DNA of 64,000 nucleotides from Clostridium rhizosphaerae (GTDB lineage: Bacteria; Bacillota; Clostridia; Clostridiales; Clostridiaceae). This document shows, one piece after another, positions 8,051 to 15,781 of this stretch. Each line of letters starts with the position of its first letter. Position 1 is the first letter of the stretch. The position numbers were made by a program, and so were the translations under genes. The notes under the pieces were generated by a model. That model did not search any database, was not told the origin of the DNA, and saw only the letters and a program-made list of their open reading frames with translations. The stretch spans positions 583,882-647,881 of the forward strand of contig NZ_JAESWC010000018.1 of the NCBI RefSeq assembly GCF_016765585.1, read 5' to 3'.

Positions 8051-8149
8051 TTCCTTTAACTTACTATAATATTAGTATCTTCTTATATACTTATATTATG
8101 CTTATAATTTTATTTTGTCAATACTAAAAAATAAATATTATTATTTTAT

Positions 8150-8479
8150 CTATTCCTCAAATATCATGTTATAGAATCTATTTATCTTACTATCTATATC
8201 CTGCATGCTGATATGTCTTGCTTCTCTAATAATTTCCTTACCCTCAATAAAAACAAGAACAGCCGGAATAGTAAATATATTGTATGCTGCTGAAATTTCC
8301 AATGATTTCTCTACATCTACTTGATAACTTTTAATTTTAGGATAATCCTTTAATAATTCTTCAACCTTCGGTTTCATAACATTACATACATTGCAGCTGT
8401 TACTTCCAAAATATAAAAGTACCATTTTATTATTATTTATTAATTCTTCAATAGTTTCCTTTGAATCTATGAAATCCAT
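8150..8479 (-). CDS. Divergent thioredoxin-family protein
   Basis: A 109-residue thioredoxin fold with active site SCNVCNVMKP instead of WCGPC, and the cis-proline loop FTIPAVLVF. It is cytoplasmic. GGAGT stands before the ATG. The CNVC pair and the neighbouring glutaredoxin and rhodanese genes suggest a specialised thiol partner, not the general thioredoxin. A conserved inverted repeat (8499-8528) overlaps its promoter region; the same repeat stands before the ArsR gene at 30465. Confidence 0.85.
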   Translation of the reverse strand: MDFIDSKETIEELINNNKMVLLYFGSNSCNVCNVMKPKVEELLKDYPKIKSYQVDVEKSLEISAAYNIFTIPAVLVFIEGKEIIREARHISMQDIDSKINRFYNMIFEE

Positions 8480-8498
8480 AATATATCAACTCCAATTT

Positions 8499-8528
8499 AA
8501 TATAAGAATTTAATTATATGCTTATATT
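8499..8528. promoter_or_regulatory. Inverted repeat, likely ArsR operator
   Basis: The arms AATATAAG and CTTATATT flank 14 bases. The same site, nearly base for base including the AATTAAA centre, lies in front of the ArsR gene (30767-30794). Confidence 0.6.
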
Positions 8529-8633
8529 AATTCTAGATTTAACTTTTGTCAACATCATGTCTTTGAAAGAAGTAAAAGCTGTTTAATAAAGGTATAGCAA
8601 AAACTTAAGTGAACATAAATAGTAACCTAAAAT

Positions 8634-8668
8634 TAAAAGGAAAGCTAAAAAAATCAACCTTCCTTTAT
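8634..8668 (-). terminator. Terminator of the selenoglutaredoxin gene
   Basis: On the minus strand AAAGGAA and TTCCTTTT arms flank a T-rich loop, just past the stop at 8677. Confidence 0.55.
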
Positions 8669-8676
8669 GGACCATT

Positions 8677-8907
8677 CTATAATCCTAATATTTTATCAAT
8701 GCCCTCTTGATCAAATCCAACAACAATATTCCCATTAATATCTATTACGGGTACTCCTCTTTGGCCTGACTTATTAATCATTTCCTTAGCTGCTGTTTCA
8801 TCTCTAGAAACATCTTTTTCAGTAAATGATACATTATTTGACTTTAGGTAATCCTTTACCACTCTGCACCATGGTCAGGTTGGTGTTGTATAAACTATAG
8901 CATTCAT
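8677..8907 (-). CDS. Glutaredoxin-like selenoprotein (UxxC)
   Basis: Read through an in-frame TGA at 8877-8875, this is a 76-residue glutaredoxin. It starts MNAIVYTTPT, then U-P-W-C at the CxxC position, and ends with RGVPVIDINGNIVVGFDQ, the cis-proline and glutathione-site region of YruB-type glutaredoxins. The ATG at 8907 has a GGAGG site. Stopping at TGA would give ten residues, and starting after it would lose the first beta strand and active site, so UGA is best read as selenocysteine. A hairpin GGUAA-AGGA-UUACC begins 14 bases after the UGA. Sec glutaredoxins are known in clostridia. Selenium-incorporation genes are not in this window. A nonsense mutation is the alternative, but TGA exactly at the catalytic cysteine argues against it. 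Confidence 0.88.
8847..8877 (-). promoter_or_regulatory. Selenocysteine UGA and bacterial SECIS hairpin
   Basis: UGA (8877-8875) is followed by a perfect 5-bp stem GGUAA/UUACC (8860-8856 with 8851-8847) closed by the loop AGGA. The guanine at loop position 2 lies 20 bases beyond the UGA. This meets the published bacterial SECIS description: a small apical loop with G in its first two positions, about 16-37 bases from the UGA. Confidence 0.75.
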
Positions 8908-9026
8908 TGTTTTTCCTCCTAGATTATATAATTCTCACTAATTATATTGTACTAACCACTTTAATTTATACTTATATTGCTAATAATCTCATTACTTTTT
9001 ATAGTGTTTTCTTTAAATAATTATAT

Positions 9027-9380
9027 TTATGGCTTAATGTAGGCATATCCTTCAGACTGCTTTTTAATAAGTTCACTAACACCTGATGGAACTACTGTAA
9101 CAAAACTCAGAAGCGACTCTTCATCAACTTTATTTCCAACTAATGAATTTCTGCAAGCTATAAAGCGCACTCCTAACTTGTAAGTTGATGTCATTTTATT
9201 TATAGTTTCATTGTATTCATTATCCTCCAACACATAATCAATAACTGCATAGCCATTAGCAACTATCTCAACAATTACATTATCTCTTCCCAAATCTTTA
9301 ATTAAATTATTTACATTGGCCAATACTGTACTCCGTTTTTCAGATTCATTTATATGAAATATAACCTTATATCCTTCCAT
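9027..9380 (-). CDS. DsrE/DsrF-like sulfur relay protein
   Basis: A 117-residue protein of the DsrE/F-like fold: an initial beta strand (YKVIFHINESEK), an alternating alpha/beta pattern and a conserved cysteine in FIACRNSL, the position of the persulfide-carrying cysteine in this family. The C-terminus VVPSGVSELIKKQ is typical. AAGGAGAAG precedes the ATG. It likely passes or stores sulfane sulfur with the adjacent rhodaneses. Confidence 0.8.
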   Translation of the reverse strand: MEGYKVIFHINESEKRSTVLANVNNLIKDLGRDNVIVEIVANGYAVIDYVLEDNEYNETINKMTSTYKLGVRFIACRNSLVGNKVDEESLLSFVTVVPSGVSELIKKQSEGYAYIKP

Positions 9381-9612
9381 AATAACTTCTCCTTTTTTTA
9401 ATATACTTTTCTTTATTATGATTAAAATATATCTTTATATAATTTTCAAATCAAGACTAATATTCACCCTACTGCATTTTCCTAATTATATTTGAAGAAT
9501 ACAAATAATACACTAAGGAAACTACTAATAATCAATCACTATACTATACCAAATTTTCAATTAACATTATACCCTCCAGGGGTTTACTCTTGCTTTATTA
9601 TATGTTACTATT

Positions 9613-9633
9613 ATATCGTAATATATAAATATA
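9613..9633. promoter_or_regulatory. ATATCG-type AT-rich motif upstream of the rhodanese
   Basis: ATATCGTAATATATAAAT lies 26 bases before the TTG start of the membrane-anchored rhodanese. It is one of the recurring motifs listed at 5858. Confidence 0.35.
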
Positions 9634-9657
9634 TAAATTAGGCGTAGAGGTGATATT

Positions 9658-10053
9658 TTGCAAAACGTAATATGGTGGTTATTAGCCGCTTTCATTATTT
9701 TCACATTGCTTAGAAAAAGATTTTTTATGTTTAATAATAAAAATGTAAAGAATATTAATGCTGATGAAGGTTATAAATTAATAAATGAAAATAAAAATAT
9801 GATTATTCTTGATGTAAGAACCAAGGGTGAATTTGAGTCAGGTCATATACCTAAAGCTAAGAACATACCCGTTCAACAGTTATCTACAAGGATTAAAGAA
9901 TTAGAAAAATATAAAGATGTACCTATTCTTGTACACTGTGCATCAGGTGGAAGAAGTCCATCTGCTGTAAGAGCACTTGCAAAAAATAATTTTACACAAG
10001 TTTATCATCTTAACAAAGGTCTTATGTCCTGGAAACATCAGTTAAAAAAATAG
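9658..10053 (+). CDS. Membrane-anchored rhodanese
   Basis: A 131-residue protein. One N-terminal transmembrane helix (about residues 3-18, VIWWLLAAFIIFTLL) is followed by a rhodanese domain with ILDVRTKGEFESGHIP and the active loop CASGGRS. The start is a TTG placed behind GAGGTGAT; no better ATG is available. The anchor and the Arg/Lys-rich stretch after the helix place the catalytic domain on the cytoplasmic face. It diverges from the DsrE-like gene across a 277-base spacer that carries an ATATCG-type motif. Confidence 0.88.
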   Translation: MQNVIWWLLAAFIIFTLLRKRFFMFNNKNVKNINADEGYKLINENKNMIILDVRTKGEFESGHIPKAKNIPVQQLSTRIKELEKYKDVPILVHCASGGRSPSAVRALAKNNFTQVYHLNKGLMSWKHQLKK

Positions 10054-10062
10054 CTTAGAAGT

Positions 10063-10116
10063 AAAGAAACTACAGCAATGAAATTATACGCTTTCATAGT
10101 TGTAATTTCTTTATTT
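10063..10116 (+). terminator. Terminator of the membrane rhodanese gene
   Basis: AAAGAAACTAC pairs imperfectly with GTAATTTCTTT, with an inner ATGAAA/TTTCAT stem, followed by TTATTTT. Confidence 0.6.
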
Positions 10117-10201
10117 TAATCCTACATAAAATTAGTCCTTTATGACTAACATCTATCCACTTGCACTTACAAATCCAAAGCCTTGGATTTTATCCTAAAC
10201 T

Positions 10202-10396
10202 TCACCCACTTTGACTATTACAGGTGTTTCCTCTGTTTTTGCGATGATGAGTTTTTTTCTTTCCATTCCCATTATTAAGAAAATTAAATCCTATATTTTT
10301 CTCAGATCCTAAAACTAAAAACAGAATAAGTATACCTAGTATAATATTCTTAGATTTACCATCTGCTCCATCTATAAATCCATTTAAAATATCCAT
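10202..10396 (-). CDS. Small single-helix membrane protein, function unknown
   Basis: A 64-residue protein with a short acidic N-terminus, one hydrophobic helix (about residues 18-31, NIILGILILFLVLG) and a basic tail containing KKKTHHRKNRG. GGAGGAG precedes the ATG at 10396; a longer in-frame version would bury this ribosome site. I do not recognise a family. An ATATCG-type motif lies about 45 bases upstream. Confidence 0.6.
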   Translation of the reverse strand: MDILNGFIDGADGKSKNIILGILILFLVLGSEKNIGFNFLNNGNGKKKTHHRKNRGNTCNSQSG

Positions 10397-10438
10397 TTTT
10401 TCTCCTCCAATTTGTATTATTTTAAACAATATATCTAT

Positions 10439-10463
10439 ATATCGTAATATTATAATACGGATA
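10439..10463. promoter_or_regulatory. ATATCG-type AT-rich motif upstream of the 64-residue protein
   Basis: ATATCGTAATATTATAATA, the closest match to the copies at 9613 and 5858. Confidence 0.35.
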
Positions 10464-10585
10464 CTGCTCTGCAACTGTGCACAAATAATTTCAAAAGCAA
10501 AGTATTTATAAAACATAACATTAGATCAAATTTTATCTTTTAAATATAATGTTCTTTATAAGTCTTAAATTTGTTAGAAGGAAAT

Positions 10586-10727
10586 ATGGATAATGCTAAT
10601 ATTAGTGAAAAATTAAACCTTTTTAATGAATATTGGAATCCTAAAATTGTGAGTGAACTAAATGACTCATACATCAAATTGGCTAAACTTAAATGAAAAG
10701 ACCGTTGAGAACTTAGAAAAAATATAA
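10586..10727 (+). pseudogene. Cupin-domain gene remnant with internal deletion
   Basis: An ATG behind GAAGGAAAT opens 36 codons that match the start of small clostridial cupin proteins (SEKLNLFNEYWNPKIVSEL ... KLAKLK). A TGA follows, and in another frame the tail TVENLEKI then a stop. The central metal-binding barrel is gone. This looks like a deletion that joined the two ends of the gene. Confidence 0.55.
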
Positions 10728-10816
10728 TTTTAATTTCTTCATAATTGCTCCACAATCACTCATTATAATTAATTACATAGAAATAAATTTCACTATTAAA
10801 AAGGAGGATTTTATTT

Positions 10817-11080
10817 ATGTTTTGTGGTGGTTTTGGAGGTTTCAGAGGATACGGCTTAGGACCATCAGGTTCCATAGGATATGGATGGATGTTCTTAGCA
10901 ATGGGCTTTAGGCTATTAATATTTATAGGGCTAATAGTCCTGGCTTTTAAACTATTTAAAAATTATTCTAATAAAAAATCTAGTGACAGCATGAGAATAC
11001 TTGATGAAAAATTCGCTAGAGGAGAAATGAGTGAAGAAGAATATTTGAGAAGAAAAACTATTCTTTTACAAAAAAACTAG
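10817..11080 (+). CDS. Small membrane protein with SHOCT domain
   Basis: An 87-residue protein. The N-terminus is rich in Gly, Phe and Tyr (FCGGFGGFRGYGLG), followed by one transmembrane helix (about 32-47) and a C-terminal SHOCT motif (LDEKFARGEMSEEEYLRRK). AAGGAGG precedes the ATG. SHOCT proteins of this form often sit beside two-component systems and metal-export genes. Here a terminator separates it from the response regulator that follows. Confidence 0.85.
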   Translation: MFCGGFGGFRGYGLGPSGSIGYGWMFLAMGFRLLIFIGLIVLAFKLFKNYSNKKSSDSMRILDEKFARGEMSEEEYLRRKTILLQKN

Positions 11081-11103
11081 AGAGCAAGCTCCCTAGTTTT
11101 TTT
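11072..11103 (+). terminator. Terminator of the SHOCT gene, overlapping its stop
   Basis: AAAAAACTAG...CTAGTTTTTTT hairpin with an inner GAG/CTC pairing; the stop codon TAG lies within the left arm. Confidence 0.85.
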
Positions 11104-11157
11104 AACATATATAAATTATAATATAATCGCAATTATAAAGGTTTTGAGGTGATATAC

Positions 11158-11868
11158 ATGAATAATGTATTTAAAATATTAGTTATAGATGATGAGCAGA
11201 ACATAGTTGACGTAGTTAAAGCTTATCTTGAAAAAGAAGGTTTTGAAGTAATTACAGCTATGGACGGCAATACTGCACTTAAAATATTTAATAAAGAGAC
11301 TATACATCTTATAGTTCTAGATTTAATGCTTCCGAAGGTCGCTGGCGAGGAAGTATGCCGCAAAATCAGAGCTGTCTCAAGCGTACCAATCATTATGCTT
11401 ACTGCAAAAGTAGACGAAGATAATAAAATAGAAGGAATATCTATAGGTGCAGATGACTATTTAACTAAACCTTTCAGTGTTCGAGAACTTGTAGTAAGAG
11501 TTAGGGCCTTGCTTAGAAGATCCTATAGAGATGTTACCCCTATGGCTGATATTTTAACCTTTAATAATGGAGATTTGGAGATAGATATTAATAAAATGAT
11601 AGTTAAAAAACAAGGTACGCCAGTAAGCTTAACAACTAACGAATTTAAAGTTTTAACTATACTCCTAACTAATCCAAGGCAAGTGTTTTCCAGAGAGCAA
11701 TTGGTAGATAAAGCTTTTGGAATAGATTATGAAGGCTTTGATCGAACAGTTGACACATATATAAAAAATATCCGTCAAAAAATAGAAGATAATCCTAAGG
11801 AACCAAAATATATAATAACCGTCTATGGAATGGGTTATAAATTCATGTCGGGTTTATTTGAGGTTTAA
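11158..11868 (+). CDS. OmpR/PhoB-family response regulator
   Basis: A 236-residue regulator: receiver domain (DDEQ, phosphoacceptor Asp in LIVLDLMLP, Lys in YLTKPF) and a winged-helix DNA-binding domain (LTTNEFKVLTILL, then GFDRTVDTYIKNIR). The ATG at 11158 is preferred over the in-frame GTG nine bases upstream because GAGGTG then sits at normal distance. It is 20 bases upstream of its sensor kinase. Targets are unknown; see the kinase for a metal hint. Confidence 0.93.
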   Translation: MNNVFKILVIDDEQNIVDVVKAYLEKEGFEVITAMDGNTALKIFNKETIHLIVLDLMLPKVAGEEVCRKIRAVSSVPIIMLTAKVDEDNKIEGISIGADDYLTKPFSVRELVVRVRALLRRSYRDVTPMADILTFNNGDLEIDINKMIVKKQGTPVSLTTNEFKVLTILLTNPRQVFSREQLVDKAFGIDYEGFDRTVDTYIKNIRQKIEDNPKEPKYIITVYGMGYKFMSGLFEV

Positions 11869-11888
11869 AGCCTGTAAAGGAGGAAAAA

Positions 11889-13295
11889 ATGAAATTATCT
11901 TTGATGAAAAAGTTATCCCTAGGCTTTCTTTCTGCAGTTCTAGGTTCCATTATTTTAGCAAGCCTTATATCAAATTACACTGTAGGAAAAGAGTTTAAAA
12001 AATATTTAGTTGATGAACATAAAACAAAAGTAGATAATGCCATAAAAATTATTAATGAGTTATATAGTACTGAACAAGACCCTTCAAGTATAAGTACTCA
12101 AGAAATTCAAAGATATGCTCAGCTTCAAGAATTATATATAGAAGTACATGATTTAAACAACAACATCTTATATTCATCCGGAAATTCTTATTTGCAGCAC
12201 AGCAGTATGATGGGTAACATGATGGGTGGTATGATGAATGGCTTTTCTGGAATGAATATAGGAGAATATACCGAAAACAAATATCCTTTAGTTGCTAATA
12301 ATAAAAATATAGGAACTATAGTAATAGGCTACTTTGGAGCCTCTTATCTATCTTCTGCTTCAGTTACTTTTTTAAGAACTCTCAATCACTCTTTTATGTT
12401 ATCAGCTATTGCAGCGTTATTTTTTGGATTTATTATTAGCGCCATTATCTCAAGACAGCTTTCAAAACCTCTTGTTAAAATAACTGAGACGGCAAATAAG
12501 ATGAGAACTGGAGATTTAGAGGTAAGAGCAAATATAAATACCTCTACAAAAGAGATAGATGAACTTTCTAATTCTATTAATTACTTAGCAGAAACCTTAA
12601 ATAATCAAGAGATGCTTAGGAAAAGATTGACTTCAGATATGGCTCATGAACTCAGAACTCCCCTAACTACATTAAAAACACATGTAGAAGCATTTATGGA
12701 CGGGATTTGGGAGCCTACCAACGAACGATTTGAAACTTTTTATGAAGAAATTGAACGGATGACAAAGATGGTTGATACCCTTCGCAACCTGGCAAAGCTG
12801 GAACAGAGTAATCTTAACTTAACCAAAAGCACTATCAATTTATCAGACGAATTAGAAAAGATTATCGACACATTTAAGCCGCTTTACATTAAGAAAAACT
12901 ATGAATTATCTAGCAGCATAGCACCGGGAATAACAGCAATAATTGATAAAGATAAATTCAAGCAAATCATGAATAACCTGATTTCAAATTCTTACAAATA
13001 TCTCAAACCTAATGGACAAGTTCATGTAGTACTAGAAAAGGAAAAACAAAATATTATAATTAAGGTTATTGATAATGGTATAGGAATACCTGAAAAGGAT
13101 TTGCCTTATATTTTTGAACGTTTTTATCGGACTGATTTATCTCGTAATAAAAATACAGGTGGTTCTGGTATTGGGCTTACGATAACAAAAGCTTTTGTTG
13201 AGGCTCATGGAGGAAAAATATATGTAGAAAGTAAAGTTAATGAAGGGACTACTTTTATCGTTGTACTTCCAAATAATGCTACTGATAACAAATAA
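11889..13295 (+). CDS. Sensor histidine kinase with Met-rich extracytoplasmic loop
   Basis: A 468-residue kinase: transmembrane helix 1 (about 10-30), an extracytoplasmic domain to about residue 160, helix 2 (about 168-188), HAMP, then DHp with MAHELRTPL and an ATPase domain with DNGIGIPEKD and GGSGIGLTI. In the outside loop, residues 107-122 read MMGNMMGGMMNGFSGM, seven Met in 16 residues. Such clusters bind Cu(I) or Ag(I) in copper proteins. A copper/silver signal is therefore plausible, and the copper genes lie 6 kb downstream; this is inference. A GGAGG site precedes the ATG. Confidence 0.93.
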   Translation: MKLSLMKKLSLGFLSAVLGSIILASLISNYTVGKEFKKYLVDEHKTKVDNAIKIINELYSTEQDPSSISTQEIQRYAQLQELYIEVHDLNNNILYSSGNSYLQHSSMMGNMMGGMMNGFSGMNIGEYTENKYPLVANNKNIGTIVIGYFGASYLSSASVTFLRTLNHSFMLSAIAALFFGFIISAIISRQLSKPLVKITETANKMRTGDLEVRANINTSTKEIDELSNSINYLAETLNNQEMLRKRLTSDMAHELRTPLTTLKTHVEAFMDGIWEPTNERFETFYEEIERMTKMVDTLRNLAKLEQSNLNLTKSTINLSDELEKIIDTFKPLYIKKNYELSSSIAPGITAIIDKDKFKQIMNNLISNSYKYLKPNGQVHVVLEKEKQNIIIKVIDNGIGIPEKDLPYIFERFYRTDLSRNKNTGGSGIGLTITKAFVEAHGGKIYVESKVNEGTTFIVVLPNNATDNK

Positions 13296-13326
13296 GAACT
13301 AGTATAAATCAGACTAGTTCTTATTT
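13291..13326 (+). terminator. Terminator of the two-component operon
   Basis: AATAAGAACTAG and CTAGTTCTTATT are perfect 12-base arms. The kinase stop TAA is inside the left arm. Confidence 0.85.
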
Positions 13327-13366
13327 CCCATAAACTGTATTTGTTATTTTTTATACCGCTCATTAT

Positions 13367-14617
13367 TTATAAAATTGAACTCATAATTTGGTAGTCTTCT
13401 TCTCCTACTCCTCCGCACATGCATCTTAAACCTGAATTTACGAAGCAAGACCTATAAACTGCATCCCTACCGTATTTTAGCCTTATATCGTCAATTGCTT
13501 TATTTATTCTTCTGTCTTTATCATAATCAAAAGTATCTAATAGAGAGTACTGGTAGTAGTCATTATTACAAAGATCAGTAACATGAACTCCAAGGTGTCT
13601 TAACGGCAATCCTCTCCATACATCATCAAACAAATAAGTACACATTTCGTATATTTTTCTTGTGGAATCTGTTGGTGAATCTAGCTTCTTTTGCCTTGAG
13701 TAAAACCCCATATCTGTACCTCTAAGTGAAATACTTATTACTTTACAGCAATTTTTAGAATCCCTAAGTCTCATTCCAACAGTTTCACATAAAGATAATA
13801 ATACTTTATAAGCTGTCTCCTTATCCTCAACATTAAAAGCTGTAGTAGTTGAATTTCCCATACCTTTCATCTCTATATAATTGCTTTTTCTGACTTCTGA
13901 ATTATCGATTCCATTGGCATAGTTCCATATAAGCACACCATGACTTTTCAAGCTTTTCTTTAAAGCATTTATATCGTAGTTTGCCAAATCTCCAATAGTG
14001 AATATATTTAAATTATGTAGTTTAGGTACTGTGGCTCTTCCAACCATAAATAGATCCTCTACAGGAAGTACCCACATTTTTTCCTTTATCTCATTAGGGA
14101 ATAAAGTATGTATCCTATCAGGCTTTTTTAAGTCTGAAGCAACCTTTGCTAATAATTTATTATTTGAAATACCTATGTTTACAGTGAAGCCTAGTTCCTT
14201 CTTTATCCTTTCTTTTATTTTTTCAGCTAAAACCATATAATCTGGATATAAGCTTTCCATATTAGAGAAGTCTAAAAAACTCTCATCTACTGAAAACCTT
14301 TGGATGTTGGGTGTGTACTCCTGAAGTATATTGTTCAATGCATTGCTGCACTGCATATAAAGCCAGTACCTAGGAGGTACTATCACAATGTCAGGACACT
14401 TTATTCTGGCATTATAAAGAGTCTCGCCTGTTTGAATTTTATATTTTTTTGCCGGTATTGATTTTGCCAGGACTATGCCATGTCTGCTTTCTTCATCTCC
14501 CCCAACTATGGAAGGAATTTCTCTTAAATCAATTTTTTCACCCTGCTGCAGCCTATAGGCAGCTTCCCAAGATAAATACGCACTATTAACATCAATATGA
14601 AATATTAATCTACCCAT
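13367..14617 (-). CDS. dinB: Y-family DNA polymerase IV
   Basis: A 416-residue translesion polymerase. The palm motif HIDVNSAYLSWEAA is at the N-terminus and the catalytic acidic pair is in FSVDESFLDFS. The helix-hairpin-helix region (VGRATVPKLHNLNIFTIGDLA) and the little-finger domain follow. There is no C-terminal beta-clamp motif that I recognise. It stands alone, convergent with the two-component operon. Confidence 0.93.
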   Translation of the reverse strand: MGRLIFHIDVNSAYLSWEAAYRLQQGEKIDLREIPSIVGGDEESRHGIVLAKSIPAKKYKIQTGETLYNARIKCPDIVIVPPRYWLYMQCSNALNNILQEYTPNIQRFSVDESFLDFSNMESLYPDYMVLAEKIKERIKKELGFTVNIGISNNKLLAKVASDLKKPDRIHTLFPNEIKEKMWVLPVEDLFMVGRATVPKLHNLNIFTIGDLANYDINALKKSLKSHGVLIWNYANGIDNSEVRKSNYIEMKGMGNSTTTAFNVEDKETAYKVLLSLCETVGMRLRDSKNCCKVISISLRGTDMGFYSRQKKLDSPTDSTRKIYEMCTYLFDDVWRGLPLRHLGVHVTDLCNNDYYQYSLLDTFDYDKDRRINKAIDDIRLKYGRDAVYRSCFVNSGLRCMCGGVGEEDYQIMSSIL

Positions 14618-14769
14618 AAAACATCATCCCTACAAAAGAATTATTTTCCCTACTCAGAACATTAGTTCGTATATATTATATCTCCTATTCCTTATTTTTA
14701 GAAGTAATTTTTTTAATTTTTCAGATTAATTTAGCAAGATACTGCTTATAAGGTTTAATCATATAATAG

Positions 14770-14799
14770 AAAAAGCGATACCTATTAAGATATCACTTT
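14770..14799 (-). terminator. Terminator of the activase cluster
   Basis: On the minus strand AAAGTGATA and TATCGCTTT (one G-U pair) are followed by TT. It lies 25 bases after the activase stop. Confidence 0.75.
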
Positions 14800-14824
14800 A
14801 TCTAGACGTCCAGGATATTAATTT

Positions 14825-15781
14825 TTAGATTGCAATCTTGCTGCTCCACTTTCCGCATCTGTCTCCAAAACAACCAACTTCATTATCATTCTCATGAATT
14901 TTAACTACTTCGCATTTATTTGAGCAGCCTTCGCATTCAAAGCTTTTAGACACAAATTTACTATCCGCCAAATTAAAGCCTTTAAAATTAGTTTTTCCTG
15001 TCTTTTCTGCTGCTGACTTTGCAATAATTGCAGCGCCTATAGCACCCATCATATTATAATGCTCCGGCACTATTACTTCAAAACCTAAAGCACTTTCAAA
15101 AGCAGCTTTCATACCTTGATTTGCTGCCACCCCGCCTTGAAAGAAAACCTTGGGCACTATATTCTTGCCTTTTCCTATATTATTAAGATAATTTCTAACC
15201 AAAGCATCGCAAAGTCCTCTTATTATATCAGCCTCATTATAACCAAGCTGTTGCTTATGTATCATATCAGATTCAGCAAATACTGCACATCGCCCTGCAA
15301 TTCTTACAGAAGTACTAGCATTTAACGCGTAATCACCAAATTCTTCTATAGGAATATCTAACCTTTCAGCCTGCCTGTCAAGAAATGATCCGGTGCCCGC
15401 TGCGCAAACAGTATTCATTGCAAAGTCGGTAACCACCCCGTTATTTAAAATTATGATTTTAGAGTCCTGACCTCCAATTTCAATAATAGTTCTAACTTCT
15501 TTATCAATTTCAAGAGCTGCCACTGCATGGGCCGTTATCTCATTTTTAACTGCATCTCCTCCAATTAAAGTTGAAGCAATGTGTCTTCCGCTTCCAGTAG
15601 TACCAGCGGCACCGATTTCTATTCCTTCATACTTGGTTTTTAAAATCTTAAAACCTTCTTGAATAGCTCTTATAGGTCTTCCTTTTGTTCTTAAATAAAG
15701 TTTTTCAGCTACATTCATTTTCTCATCTAAAAGTACAAGGTCAGTGCTTACTGAACCTACATCAACACCTAGATAATGCAT
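14825..15781 (-). CDS. 2-hydroxyacyl-CoA dehydratase activase-type ATPase (HgdC-like)
   Basis: A 318-residue ASKHA-fold ATPase of the BcrAD/BadFG family: GVDVGSVSTDLVLLD, GTTGSGRHIAS, IGGQDSKII, NTVCAAGTGSFLDRQAERL and a cysteine in GRCAVFAES. The two conserved cysteines bridge a [4Fe-4S] cluster between subunits in HgdC. An extra C-terminal tail is Cys-rich (CEGCSNKCEVVKIH, then CFGDRC), so another metal site is likely. GAGAGGAG supports the ATG at 15781. Its start overlaps the preceding gene by 20 bases. Confidence 0.88.
   Translation of the reverse strand: MHYLGVDVGSVSTDLVLLDEKMNVAEKLYLRTKGRPIRAIQEGFKILKTKYEGIEIGAAGTTGSGRHIASTLIGGDAVKNEITAHAVAALEIDKEVRTIIEIGGQDSKIIILNNGVVTDFAMNTVCAAGTGSFLDRQAERLDIPIEEFGDYALNASTSVRIAGRCAVFAESDMIHKQQLGYNEADIIRGLCDALVRNYLNNIGKGKNIVPKVFFQGGVAANQGMKAAFESALGFEVIVPEHYNMMGAIGAAIIAKSAAEKTGKTNFKGFNLADSKFVSKSFECEGCSNKCEVVKIHENDNEVGCFGDRCGKWSSKIAI

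Noticed and set aside
10540..10755. Minus-strand 71-codon frame
   Set aside because: It is the antisense of the cupin remnant on the plus strand, has no ribosome site, and resembles nothing.
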